Assembly (NCBI GenBank): GCA_012839485.1
Contig: DUNF01000045.1
Location: 1 to 16,296 of the forward strand
Source: Acholeplasmataceae bacterium
GTDB taxonomy: Bacteria > Bacillota_I > Bacilli_A > ML615J-28 > CAG-698
Direction of reading: 5' to 3'
Length of the DNA: 16,296 nucleotides
The notes beneath the pieces are model-generated. The model had not been told where the DNA came from, did not search any database, and was given only the letters and a program-made list of their open reading frames with translations. Below, piece by piece: positions 7,195 to 13,931 of this stretch (positions are counted from its first letter, which is position 1; each line of letters opens with the position of its first letter). Both the position numbers and the translations under genes were made by a program.

Positions 7195-7380
7195 TTACCA
7201 ACTTGCTTTTCTAACACCAGGGATTTTTCCCTCGTTCGCTAGTTCTCTAAAACAAATACGACACAAACCAAATTTACTGAAAACAGCTCTTGGTCTGCCA
7301 CAATGTTGACAACGTGTATAATTACGAACTTTATATTTTGGTGTTCTCTTATTTTTTACAACTAATGATTTTTTAGCCAT
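7195..7380 (-). CDS. rpsN: 30S ribosomal protein S14 type Z (uS14, zinc-binding)
   Basis: S14 completes the 30S head and is needed for S2 and S3 incorporation. This is the short 61-residue form with a zinc ribbon: Cys24-x2-Cys27 (RCQHCGRPRAVF) and Cys40-x2-Cys43 (GLCRICFREL). It ends GKIPGVRKASW, the usual C-terminus. The zinc-free long form of S14 lacks these cysteines, so this copy depends on zinc. It lies between rplE and rpsH, as in other Firmicutes-type spc operons. Confidence 0.98.
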   Translation of the reverse strand: MAKKSLVVKNKRTPKYKVRNYTRCQHCGRPRAVFSKFGLCRICFRELANEGKIPGVRKASW

Positions 7381-7390
7381 TTGTAACTTC

Positions 7391-7930
7391 CTACTTTCTA
7401 AAAGGTAAACCTAATAGAGTAAGTAGTTCCCTCCCTTCTTCATCAGAAGTAGCAGTAGTTACAATTACTACATCCATACCTCTAATTTTTAAAACTTTAT
7501 CATAATTAACTTCTGGGAAAATTAATTGCTCTCTTAATCCCATTGTATAATTACCATGTCCATCAAATGAATTTTTAGATAATCCACGGAAGTCTCTAAC
7601 TCTTGGTAAAGCAACAGATACTAATTTATCATAGAAATGATACATTCTATCTCCTCTTAAAGTTACTTTACAACCAATAGAAGAACCTTCTCTTAATTTA
7701 AATGCAGCGATAGATTTCTTAGCTTTAGTAATAATTGGTTTTTGACCAGTAATTTGCGTTAATTCTTCTACAGCAGCATCTAATAGTTTAGAATTGTGAA
7801 TAGAATCTCCAACTCCGATATTAACTACAATCTTTTCAAGTTTTGGAACTTCCATTACTGAACTATAGTTAAATTTTTTCATCATTTGAGGGATAACATT
7901 ATTTTTGTATGTTTCTAATACTCGATTCAT
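7391..7930 (-). CDS. rplE: 50S ribosomal protein L5 (uL5)
   Basis: L5 binds 5S rRNA with L18 and contributes to the bridge to S13 and P-site tRNA. The 179-residue sequence contains VPKLEKIVVNIGVGD (about 28-42), the TGQKPIITKAKKSIAAFKLR segment (about 76-95) and FRGLSKNSFDGHGNYTMGLR (about 134-153). All are typical of bacterial L5. Length is standard and no odd insertions are visible. Spacing is 8 nt after rplX and 10 nt before rpsN. Confidence 0.98.
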   Translation of the reverse strand: MNRVLETYKNNVIPQMMKKFNYSSVMEVPKLEKIVVNIGVGDSIHNSKLLDAAVEELTQITGQKPIITKAKKSIAAFKLREGSSIGCKVTLRGDRMYHFYDKLVSVALPRVRDFRGLSKNSFDGHGNYTMGLREQLIFPEVNYDKVLKIRGMDVVIVTTATSDEEGRELLTLLGLPFRK

Positions 7931-7938
7931 AATTCCTC

Positions 7939-8259
7939 CTATTTCTTAACCTTATCTAATTCATTTCCAGTTTTTTTAGAATATCTAATTTTCTTTCCAT
8001 CAACCATTTTATAGCCTACTCTTGTAGCTTCATTAGTTTTTGGATCAACAACTTGGACTTTTGAAATGTGAATAGGTGCTTCTTTCTTCACGATTCCACC
8101 ATCAGGATATGCAGCTGAAGGCGCAGCATGTTTTGTAACAATATTTACTCCTTCAACAACGATTTTATCAGTTTTAGGATAAACTCTTAAAACTGTACCT
8201 ACACGTCCTTTACTATTTCCACTAATTACTTTAACTGTATCTCCCTTTTTTACAAACAT
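7939..8259 (-). CDS. rplX: 50S ribosomal protein L24 (uL24)
   Basis: L24 is one of the assembly initiators of the large subunit and sits near the peptide exit. The KOW motif is at the N-terminus (GDTVKVISGNSKGRVGTVLR, residues 6-25). VEGVNIVTKHAAPS and the downstream PIHISKVQVVDP segment follow. At 106 residues it is of normal size, and the C-terminal tail is lysine-rich. It is 10 nt after rplN. Confidence 0.98.
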   Translation of the reverse strand: MFVKKGDTVKVISGNSKGRVGTVLRVYPKTDKIVVEGVNIVTKHAAPSAAYPDGGIVKKEAPIHISKVQVVDPKTNEATRVGYKMVDGKKIRYSKKTGNELDKVKK

Positions 8260-8269
8260 AATTCTCTCC

Positions 8270-8638
8270 TTATAGTACCTCTGGAGCTAAAGAGATAATT
8301 CTCATGAAATTCTTTTCACGTAATTCTCTAGCTACAGGGCCAAAAATTCTTGTTCCACGAGGAGTTAGATCTTCCTTTAAAATAACAGCGGCATTATCAT
8401 CAAATTTGATATAAGAGCCGTCTTTACGACCTAATCCAAATTTAGTTCTAACAACTACAGCTTTAACTACATCGCCTTTCTTTACAGCACCACCTGGTGT
8501 TGCGCTTTTAACTGTAGCAATAATAATATCTCCTATATTAGCATATCTTTTTCTTGTGCCTCCTAAAACTCTAATTGTTAGAATTTCTTTAGCACCAGAA
8601 TTGTCGGCTACTTTTAAACGTGATTCTTGTTGGATCAT
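8270..8638 (-). CDS. rplN: 50S ribosomal protein L14 (uL14)
   Basis: L14 lies on the intersubunit face, contacts L19 and 16S rRNA helix 14, and is the docking site for silencing factor RsfS in many bacteria. The 122-residue length is invariant in the family. The start MIQQESRLKVADNSGAKEIL and the internal blocks NIGDIIIATVKSATPGG and RGTRIFGPVARELRE are all canonical. It follows rpsQ by 13 nt. Confidence 0.99.
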   Translation of the reverse strand: MIQQESRLKVADNSGAKEILTIRVLGGTRKRYANIGDIIIATVKSATPGGAVKKGDVVKAVVVRTKFGLGRKDGSYIKFDDNAAVILKEDLTPRGTRIFGPVARELREKNFMRIISLAPEVL

Positions 8639-8651
8639 TTACTTTCGCCTC

Positions 8652-8912
8652 CTATAATTGAACAGCCTTCTCTAAAATTTCTACTAAGTAAAAATGCTTA
8701 GTTTTAGATAAAGGTCTTGTTTCTACAATTTTAACTTTATCGCCAATCTTAGCAGAATTAGTTTCATCATGTGCTGCTAATTTTGTCGTTTTCTTAATTC
8801 TTTTACCTAGAACTGGATGTTTCACATGGCGATTAACAGCTACAATGATAGTCTTATCACCCTTATCAGAAACAACTGTTCCAATAAATGATTTTCTAAT
8901 ATTTCTTTCCAT
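8652..8912 (-). CDS. rpsQ: 30S ribosomal protein S17 (uS17)
   Basis: S17 is a primary 16S rRNA binder, with an OB fold, in the lower body of the 30S. The sequence shows FIGTVVSDKGDKTIIVAVNR (9-28), the RNA-binding loop HVKHPVLGKRIKKTTKLAAH, and KVKIVETRPLSKTKHF near the end. The 86-residue length matches the Firmicutes form. It starts 7 nt after rpmC. Confidence 0.98.
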   Translation of the reverse strand: MERNIRKSFIGTVVSDKGDKTIIVAVNRHVKHPVLGKRIKKTTKLAAHDETNSAKIGDKVKIVETRPLSKTKHFYLVEILEKAVQL

Positions 8913-8919
8913 TTATAAC

Positions 8920-9180
8920 CTACTTTCTCGCCTCTGCTAATTTGCGTTCTGTTAATACTGTCTTCATTCTTGCTATTTGTTTTCTTGTTTTCTTAATTTG
9001 CGCTGTGTTTTCTAATTTACCAACTGCAGATTGAAAACGTAAATTAAATAGTTCTTGTTTTAATGAAGCAATGTTTTTATTAATAGTGGCATCATCTAAA
9101 GCTCTAATTTCTTCAGCTTTACTAACGGCTTTTTTAACTTCTTCTTTTTTAGATTTTCTTGTTTTCTTTTCTCTTGCCAT
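8920..9180 (-). CDS. rpmC: 50S ribosomal protein L29 (uL29) with basic N-terminal extension
   Basis: L29 is a helical hairpin close to the polypeptide exit, near L23, where targeting factors dock. The core begins at about residue 20 (KAEEIRALDDATINKNIASL) and contains ELFNLRFQSAVGKLENTAQI, the family signature. The gene encodes 86 residues, whereas many L29 proteins have 60-70. The extra part is a Lys-rich N-terminal segment (MAREKKTRKSKKEEVKKAVS). The start shares a base with the rplP stop (TAATG), and GGTGA lies about 8 nt upstream. No internal ATG would remove the extension. Confidence 0.97.
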   Translation of the reverse strand: MAREKKTRKSKKEEVKKAVSKAEEIRALDDATINKNIASLKQELFNLRFQSAVGKLENTAQIKKTRKQIARMKTVLTERKLAEARK

Positions 9181-9599
9181 TATTTGTCACCATTTTCCTT
9201 TCTTACGAATTTTGTAGTAATAGGTAATTTATGCCCTGCAAGCCTTAATGCTTCTCTAGCTACTGCTTCAGTTACACCGGCTACTTCAAACATAACTGTA
9301 CCTTTTTTAACTACAGCTACGAAACCTTCTGGACTACCTTTACCTCCACCCATACGTACTTCTAAAGGCTTTTTAGTCTTAGCCATATGAGGGAAAATTC
9401 TAATCCATACTTTACCTTCACGTCTCATCAAACGAGTCATAGCGATTCTGGCAGCTTCAATTTGGTTTTGTGTTAACCAGCAACCTTCACGAGCCATTAA
9501 GCCATATTCACCAAAAACTACTGTTTTAGCGCCTTTAGCTTTGCCTTCATAGCTAACACGATGAGGACGACGGAATTTTGTTCTCTTAGGCATCAACAT
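9180..9599 (-). CDS. rplP: 50S ribosomal protein L16 (uL16)
   Basis: L16 organises the A-site tRNA elbow region of the large subunit and is a late-assembly protein. The sequence includes MPKRTKFRRPHR, FGEYGLMAREGCWLTQNQIE (29-48) and the conserved MGGGKGSPEGFVAVVKKG. It has 139 residues. The N-terminus MLMPKRTK fits the usual MLxPKR pattern, so I kept the first ATG. It is 10 nt from GGAGG, a site embedded in the last codons of rpsC. The gene starts 2 nt after rpsC and overlaps rpmC by 1 nt. Confidence 0.98.
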   Translation of the reverse strand: MLMPKRTKFRRPHRVSYEGKAKGAKTVVFGEYGLMAREGCWLTQNQIEAARIAMTRLMRREGKVWIRIFPHMAKTKKPLEVRMGGGKGSPEGFVAVVKKGTVMFEVAGVTEAVAREALRLAGHKLPITTKFVRKENGDK

Positions 9600-9601
9600 A
9601 T

Positions 9602-10285
9602 TTATTTAGCCTCCTTTTTGTTTTTACGTGATAAAATTTCACCACGACAAATCCAAACTTTAACGCCTAATTTACCATATGTAGTATTAGCCTCAGCTGT
9701 TGCATAGTCAATATCACTTCTTAATGTATGAAGTGGTACTGTACCTTCATTGTATCCTTCGCCACGAGCCATTTCTGCTCCACCTAAACGACCAGATACT
9801 AATGTTTTAATTCCTTTAGCACCAGCTGCCATTGTTTTTTGAATAGCTTGTTTTTGCACTCTTCTAAATGAAACTCTGGCTTCAAGTTGTCTTGCAATAT
9901 TTTCAGCTACTAATAAAGCATCTAAGTCTGGTTGCTTAATATCTACAATAGTGATATATACTCTTTTATTTGTTTGTTTTTGCAAGTAAACTGCAAGGTC
10001 TTGTTTAGTTGCTCCTTTTGAACCAATAACAACACCTGGTCTACCAGTATATATCGTAAGCATTATTTTGTTTTTTGTTCTTTCAATTACGATACGAGAA
10101 ATAGCAGCATCTACAGGTCTTTGATTTCTACCAGTTAGATTACTATAGTATTTATGTACAGCTTCTCTAATTTTTAAATCTTCACCTAGGATTTCTGCAA
10201 CTTGGTCTTTATCGGCATACCAAACAGCATCCCAATCTCTAACAATACCAAGTCTCATTCCCTTTGGATTAACTTTTTGTCCCAT
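9602..10285 (-). CDS. rpsC: 30S ribosomal protein S3 (uS3)
   Basis: S3 lines the mRNA entry tunnel with S4 and S5. It has an N-terminal KH domain with the GxxG loop GSKG at 88-91 (within GVVIGSKGATKQDL). The C-terminal domain contains AQIQ-type motifs and the conserved GRLGGAEMARGEGYNEGTVP. The 227-residue length is normal. The start MGQKVNPKGMRLGI is canonical. The Shine-Dalgarno is only a weak AGAGAG inside the end of rplV, 6 nt from that gene's stop, so coupling to rplV is likely. Confidence 0.98.
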   Translation of the reverse strand: MGQKVNPKGMRLGIVRDWDAVWYADKDQVAEILGEDLKIREAVHKYYSNLTGRNQRPVDAAISRIVIERTKNKIMLTIYTGRPGVVIGSKGATKQDLAVYLQKQTNKRVYITIVDIKQPDLDALLVAENIARQLEARVSFRRVQKQAIQKTMAAGAKGIKTLVSGRLGGAEMARGEGYNEGTVPLHTLRSDIDYATAEANTTYGKLGVKVWICRGEILSRKNKKEAK

Positions 10286-10291
10286 AGTTTA

Positions 10292-10639
10292 CTACTCTCT
10301 TTCTGCCACTACAATTGTAATGTGGCTAGTCCTTTTCAATATTTGATCAGCTCCACCTTTAGCACGAGGTCTAAATCTTTTTAAAGTTGGACCATCATCA
10401 ACTACTGCCTTTTCAACATATAATTTATTAGCATCTAGTTCATAGTTATGTACTGCGTTAGCTGCTGCTGATTTAATTACTTTTGAAATTAATTTCGAAG
10501 CTTTTTTATCAGTAAGCGATAAGATTGCATACGCATGATTTAAATCTTTACCTCTAACTAAATCAATAACTAATCTAGCTTTACGAGGAGCAATACGAAC
10601 CATTTTCGCAGTTGCTTCAGCTCTTTTAATATTCTCCAT
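10292..10639 (-). CDS. rplV: 50S ribosomal protein L22 (uL22)
   Basis: L22 contributes to the exit tunnel constriction through a long beta hairpin. The sequence has RIAPRKARLVIDLVRGK (16-32), the ANAVHNYELDANKLYV segment and the hairpin region RFRPRAKGGADQILKRTSHI, ending in VVAERE. The 115-residue length is standard. Changes in the hairpin confer macrolide resistance in other bacteria; I see a normal hairpin here. It begins 2 nt after rpsS and ends with TAG. Confidence 0.98.
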   Translation of the reverse strand: MENIKRAEATAKMVRIAPRKARLVIDLVRGKDLNHAYAILSLTDKKASKLISKVIKSAAANAVHNYELDANKLYVEKAVVDDGPTLKRFRPRAKGGADQILKRTSHITIVVAERE

Positions 10640-10641
10640 AT

Positions 10642-10917
10642 CTATTTACCCTTCTCTTTCTTAGATGCGTGACCTCTAAAGATTCTTGTAGGGGCGAATT
10701 CGCCTAATTTATGTCCTACCATATCTTCTGTAATATATACTGGAACGTGTTCTTTTCCATTATATACACCGATAGTAAAACCAATAAACTCAGGGTAGAT
10801 AGTAGATCTACGTGACCAAGTTTGTATTAACTTTTTATGAGTTGCATTTTGTTGTTCTAAAACTTTTTTCATTAAGTGCTCATCAACAAAAGGCCCTTTT
10901 TTTAATGATCTAGCCAT
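10642..10917 (-). CDS. rpsS: 30S ribosomal protein S19 (uS19)
   Basis: S19 sits at the top of the 30S head and forms a complex with S13. MARSLKKGPFVDEHLMKKV (1-19), the RSTIYPEFIGFTIGVYNGK stretch and MVGHKLGEFAPTRIFRGH (66-83) are hallmark segments. Length is 91 residues. It lies between rplB (11 nt upstream) and rplV (2 nt downstream), as expected for the S10 operon. Confidence 0.99.
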   Translation of the reverse strand: MARSLKKGPFVDEHLMKKVLEQQNATHKKLIQTWSRRSTIYPEFIGFTIGVYNGKEHVPVYITEDMVGHKLGEFAPTRIFRGHASKKEKGK

Positions 10918-10928
10918 TTTCTTCCCTC

Positions 10929-11762
10929 CTATTTACCTTTCCTACGTCTTAAAATTAAGTCGTTAGATTTTTTCTTTGGATTTCTAGTTTTCTTACCTAA
11001 AGCAGGTTTACCCCAAGGAGTACTTGGAGCTTGACGTCCGATTGGTGCACGACCTTCACCACCACCATGAGGGTGATCTACAGGGTTCATTGCTGAACCT
11101 CTAACAGTAGGTCTAATACCTAAATATCTAGTTCTACCAGCTTTTCCAATTCTAACAATACCATGATCAGCGTTTGAAACAACACCGATTGTTGCACGAC
11201 ATCTACCTAAGATCTTTCTTGATTCACCTGAAGCAAGACGAATAATAACATACTTATCTTCACGACCTTGAATTTGTGCTGATGAACCAGCTGATCTTAC
11301 TAATTGAGCTCCTTTTCCTGGGTTTAGTTCAATATTATGAATTACTGTACCTACAGGAATATTTTCAAGTGGTAAACAGTTACCAACTTTAATATCTGCT
11401 TTTTCACCAGAAACTATTTTTTGACCAATGCTAATTCCTGAAGGAGCTACAATATATCTTTTTTCTCCATCTGCATATGTAACTAAAGAGATGAAAGCTG
11501 AACGATTTGGATCGTATTCAATTGAAGTAACTTTAGCTTCAATATCATCTTTATCTCTCTTGAAATCAATTACACGATACTTTCTCTTATGTCCACCACC
11601 TTGATGACGAACAGTAATACGACCGGAATTATTTCTTCCGCCTGATTTCTTTAAAGGTTCTAACAAACTTTTTTCAGGAGTTGAAGTAGTAATTTCTTCA
11701 AAAGTTAGACCAGTCATATTACGTCGAGCATTCGTGATTGGTTTAAATTTTTTAATTCCCAT
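10929..11762 (-). CDS. rplB: 50S ribosomal protein L2 (uL2)
   Basis: L2 is needed for subunit association and for integrity of the peptidyl transferase centre. The 277-residue protein contains the OB-fold RNA-binding part (RHQGGGHKRKYRVIDFKRDK at 52-71), the SH3-like domain, and the C-terminal signature MNPVDHPHGGGEGRAPIGR (225-243). The conserved histidine corresponding to the catalytic-centre-proximal His229 of Escherichia coli falls in HPH at 230-232. Length and features are normal. It lies 9 nt after rplW. Confidence 0.99.
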   Translation of the reverse strand: MGIKKFKPITNARRNMTGLTFEEITTSTPEKSLLEPLKKSGGRNNSGRITVRHQGGGHKRKYRVIDFKRDKDDIEAKVTSIEYDPNRSAFISLVTYADGEKRYIVAPSGISIGQKIVSGEKADIKVGNCLPLENIPVGTVIHNIELNPGKGAQLVRSAGSSAQIQGREDKYVIIRLASGESRKILGRCRATIGVVSNADHGIVRIGKAGRTRYLGIRPTVRGSAMNPVDHPHGGGEGRAPIGRQAPSTPWGKPALGKKTRNPKKKSNDLILRRRKGK

Positions 11763-11771
11763 TTTCTCCTC

Positions 11772-12053
11772 CTATACCTCGAAGACATCTAAGTGATGGC
11801 CTTCAGCTAAAGTAACGATTGCTTTTTTAACTGCAGGAGTAAATCCTTGATGTTGACCAACACGTCTCTTCCTTTTTTCTTCATTAATAATTTTAACTTG
11901 AGTAACCTTTACTTTGAAAATTTGTTCAACTGCTTTTTTCACAGTTGTTTTTGTAGCGCTCTTGTTTACTTCAAAAGTATATTGATTTTGTTCAATCAAT
12001 TTAGTACTTTTTTCCGTAATAATTGGAGCTATTAAGATATCATAAATACTCAT
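11772..12053 (-). CDS. rplW: 50S ribosomal protein L23 (uL23)
   Basis: L23 surrounds the tunnel exit and is the docking site for trigger factor and SRP. The start IYDILIAPIITEKSTKLIEQ (3-22), TFEVNKSATKTTVKKAVEQI (26-45) and the loop KRKRRVGQHQGF are typical. The 93-residue length is normal. The ATG shares one base with the rplD stop (TAATG), with GGAGG about 10 nt upstream inside rplD. Confidence 0.98.
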   Translation of the reverse strand: MSIYDILIAPIITEKSTKLIEQNQYTFEVNKSATKTTVKKAVEQIFKVKVTQVKIINEEKRKRRVGQHQGFTPAVKKAIVTLAEGHHLDVFEV

Positions 12054-12700
12054 TATTTAAGTACCTCCACATATTCTAAAGCAGCTTCTTTAGTAAGTAC
12101 TAGCTTATCTGCTAGAATTAAATCATATGCACTTACATGATCAACTGTTTGAACTTTAACACTTGGAATGTTATTTGAAGATTGTAATACTTTAAAAGCT
12201 TCTTCTTTTTGTTCTTCATTGGCTTTCTTTAAAATAACTAATGTTTTTAAGTTTTCTAATTCTAAAGCTTTTAAAACTGCTACAAACTCTTTTGTTTTTC
12301 CGTTTTCAATTTTTAGCTCATCTAAGACAATTAAGTCTTTAGTAGCAAGTCTACTTGATAATAATGATTTAATTGCTAAGCTATTTACCTTACGATTTAC
12401 TTTTTTACTGTAATCTCTTGGTTGTGGTCCAAATACTACTCCACCACCTACCCATTGAGGTGATCTAATTGAACCTTGACGAGCTCTACCAGTTCCTTTT
12501 TGACGCCATGGTTTTCTTCCACCACCGCGCACTTCACTTCTAATTTTAGTTTTATGTGTTCCTTGACGCATTCCTGCTCTTTCAGCATTAATAACTTCAT
12601 ACACAACTTGTTCATTAGGTTCAATTTTATATACTTCGTCTTTTAAAGTAACAGTACCTACTTTTTCACCTAATTGGTTTAATACATTAACTCTTGGCAT
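12053..12700 (-). CDS. rplD: 50S ribosomal protein L4 (uL4)
   Basis: L4 sends a long basic loop into the exit tunnel constriction. In several bacteria it represses its own operon by binding the S10 leader. The tunnel loop is visible at about 59-87, including GGGRKPWRQKGTGRARQGS and SPQWVGGGVVFGP. The C-domain holds LLSSRLATKDLIVLD and ALELENLKTLVILKK. The 215-residue length is usual. It follows rplC by 2 nt. Because a structured leader precedes rpsJ here, autoregulation by L4 is possible, but nothing in the sequence proves it. Confidence 0.98.
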   Translation of the reverse strand: MPRVNVLNQLGEKVGTVTLKDEVYKIEPNEQVVYEVINAERAGMRQGTHKTKIRSEVRGGGRKPWRQKGTGRARQGSIRSPQWVGGGVVFGPQPRDYSKKVNRKVNSLAIKSLLSSRLATKDLIVLDELKIENGKTKEFVAVLKALELENLKTLVILKKANEEQKEEAFKVLQSSNNIPSVKVQTVDHVSAYDLILADKLVLTKEAALEYVEVLK

Positions 12701-12702
12701 TG

Positions 12703-13374
12703 TTATTCTCCTTCCTGAGCAAATGCTTCTGGGTTGACCTCTTTAGTACCTTTCTTTACAGAATTTCTTACTAAAATATAAGATCCTTTAGCTCCCGGAA
12801 CATTTCCTTTTACTAACATAATGTTTTTCTCTAAATCAATCTTTACAACTTCTAAATTTTGAACAGTTGTAACTTCCCCGCCTAATCTACCAGGCATTGG
12901 ACGGCCCTTAAAAATACGAGCTGGGTCAATTGAGTTTAAAGAACCTAGACCACGATGGTAACCAGAACCATGTGCTTTAGGTCCGATACGGAAATTGTGT
13001 CTCTTAATTACACCAGCATAGCCTTTACCTTTGCTTACACCTGTAACATCGACAATTTCCCCTTCTTTGAAAATATTAGCTTTTACCAAGCTACCTACTT
13101 CGAAAGCTTGCATCTCCTCCCCAGCTATCTCTTTAACGAAGCGCTTAGGGTTTGCGTTAGCTTTCTTGGCATGACCAACTGCAGGCTTAATTCTTTGTAC
13201 TGGTTTCTTATCTTCAAAACCGATTTGTACAGCTACATAACCATCTGTTTCCAAAGTTTTCTTTTGCAATACAACGTTTGGTTCAACAAATAACACAGTT
13301 ACAGGAACTAAATTTCCGTTAGTATCGAAAACTTGTGTCATACCTACTTTTTTACCTAAGATTCCTTTAGCCAT
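12703..13374 (-). CDS. rplC: 50S ribosomal protein L3 (uL3)
   Basis: L3 is an early-assembly protein that reaches the peptidyl transferase centre. The start KGILGKKVGMTQVFD, the central FRIGPKAHGSGYHRGLGSL and IFKGRPMPGRLGGEVTTVQN are diagnostic; the last contains the glutamine-bearing loop that is methylated in some bacteria. The protein has 223 residues, slightly longer than the usual 205-212, owing to a C-terminal tail (KKGTKEVNPEAFAQEGE). It follows rpsJ by 10 nt with GGAGG nearby. Confidence 0.98.
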   Translation of the reverse strand: MAKGILGKKVGMTQVFDTNGNLVPVTVLFVEPNVVLQKKTLETDGYVAVQIGFEDKKPVQRIKPAVGHAKKANANPKRFVKEIAGEEMQAFEVGSLVKANIFKEGEIVDVTGVSKGKGYAGVIKRHNFRIGPKAHGSGYHRGLGSLNSIDPARIFKGRPMPGRLGGEVTTVQNLEVVKIDLEKNIMLVKGNVPGAKGSYILVRNSVKKGTKEVNPEAFAQEGE

Positions 13375-13384
13375 TTTTTTCCTC

Positions 13385-13699
13385 CTATTTTATTAGCTTA
13401 ATAAAGATTTCAACACCAGCAGGAATTTCTAATGTTCCTAAAGCATCCATCGTTTTAGATGTGCTTTCTGTGATGTCAATTAATCTTTTGTGTGTCTTTC
13501 TTTCAAATTGTTCTCTACTGTCTTTGTGCTTATGAGGCGATCTAATAACAGTAAACACTTCTCTTTCTGTCGGTAAAGGAACTGGACCAGAAACTTTCGC
13601 TCCACTTCTCTTTGCCGCTTCTGCAATTCTTTGCGCTGAATCGTCTAATAGACGATGATCATAAGATACTAATCTTATTCTTAAAACTTGTTTTGCCAT
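13385..13699 (-). CDS. rpsJ: 30S ribosomal protein S10 (uS10)
   Basis: First gene of the supercluster. S10 is in the 30S head, and it is also the NusE subunit of antitermination complexes. The 104-residue sequence has IRLVSYDHRLLDDSAQRIAE (8-27), SGPVPLPTEREVFTVIRSPH (36-55) and THKRLIDITESTSKTMDAL, all canonical. The start is set by AAGGAG with 8 nt spacing. It is preceded by a leader of about 115 nt and a clear promoter, so transcription of the whole cluster probably begins there. Confidence 0.99.
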   Translation of the reverse strand: MAKQVLRIRLVSYDHRLLDDSAQRIAEAAKRSGAKVSGPVPLPTEREVFTVIRSPHKHKDSREQFERKTHKRLIDITESTSKTMDALGTLEIPAGVEIFIKLIK

Positions 13700-13814
13700 T
13701 TAATTTACTCCTTTTCTTCTTATTTCTAAAAGCTCCATACGAATTACCTGGTTTCAAAGGCAAGGCAACGCACCCTTGTGTATCAGCAACCTCGCATATC
13801 ATCACTAAAGAGCC
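13700..13814 (-). promoter_or_regulatory. Structured S10 operon leader RNA
   Basis: About 115 nt of untranslated leader precede rpsJ. The bases at 13797-13792 (AUGCGA) can pair with 13742-13737 (UCGUAU), including one G-U pair, and a further U-G pair extends this to 7 bp. Inside it a CAAGG/CCUUG hairpin (13778-13774 with 13765-13761) has an 8-nt loop. The segment GCGAGGTTGCTGATACAC resembles, from memory, a conserved string upstream of rpsJ in Firmicutes. A ribosomal-protein-binding regulatory leader is the likely role. The ligand, possibly L4, is inference. No terminator-like U-run lies inside it, so control at translation is more plausible than attenuation. Confidence 0.6.
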
Positions 13815-13820
13815 TTGTTT

Positions 13821-13849
13821 ATTATATCAAAACATTTTAAAAAAAGCAA
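13821..13849 (-). promoter_or_regulatory. Predicted sigma-A-type promoter of the S10 operon
   Basis: On the minus strand, TTGCTT (13849-13844) and TATAAT (13826-13821) are separated by 17 bp. TG lies one base upstream of the -10 (TGATATAAT), giving an extended -10 element. Initiation is expected near 13814. It lies just downstream of the terminator of the preceding gene and is the only strong promoter seen for the cluster. Confidence 0.85.
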
Positions 13850-13881
13850 GCATTATTTACTCTTTTTAACCTTTTTCCACC

Positions 13882-13913
13882 AAAAAAGCACACCTTTTTA
13901 AGGGTGTGCTTTT
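13882..13913 (-). terminator. Intrinsic terminator of the upstream surface-protein gene
   Basis: An 11-bp perfect stem (AAAAGCACACC at 13884-13894 with GGTGTGCTTTT at 13903-13913) has an 8-nt loop. On the minus strand the stem runs into TTTTTT (13887-13882). It starts 18 nt after the TAG of the long gene and lies upstream of the rpsJ promoter, so it insulates the ribosomal operon from read-through. The stem is symmetric in its A/T ends, so it could also stop plus-strand transcription. Confidence 0.9.
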
Positions 13914-13931
13914 ATTTTACGTCACTTAAAA

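Noticed and set aside
1040..13869. Plus-strand open frames of 60-112 codons opposite the ribosomal genes
   Set aside because: They lie antisense to well-identified genes, lack ribosome binding sites and show low-complexity hydrophobic or Ser/Phe-rich translations typical of AT-rich shadow frames.
13612..13869. Plus-strand frame covering the start of rpsJ and its leader
   Set aside because: It overlaps the rpsJ promoter, the leader and the S10 N-terminus in antisense. The leader structure and promoter explain the sequence better.
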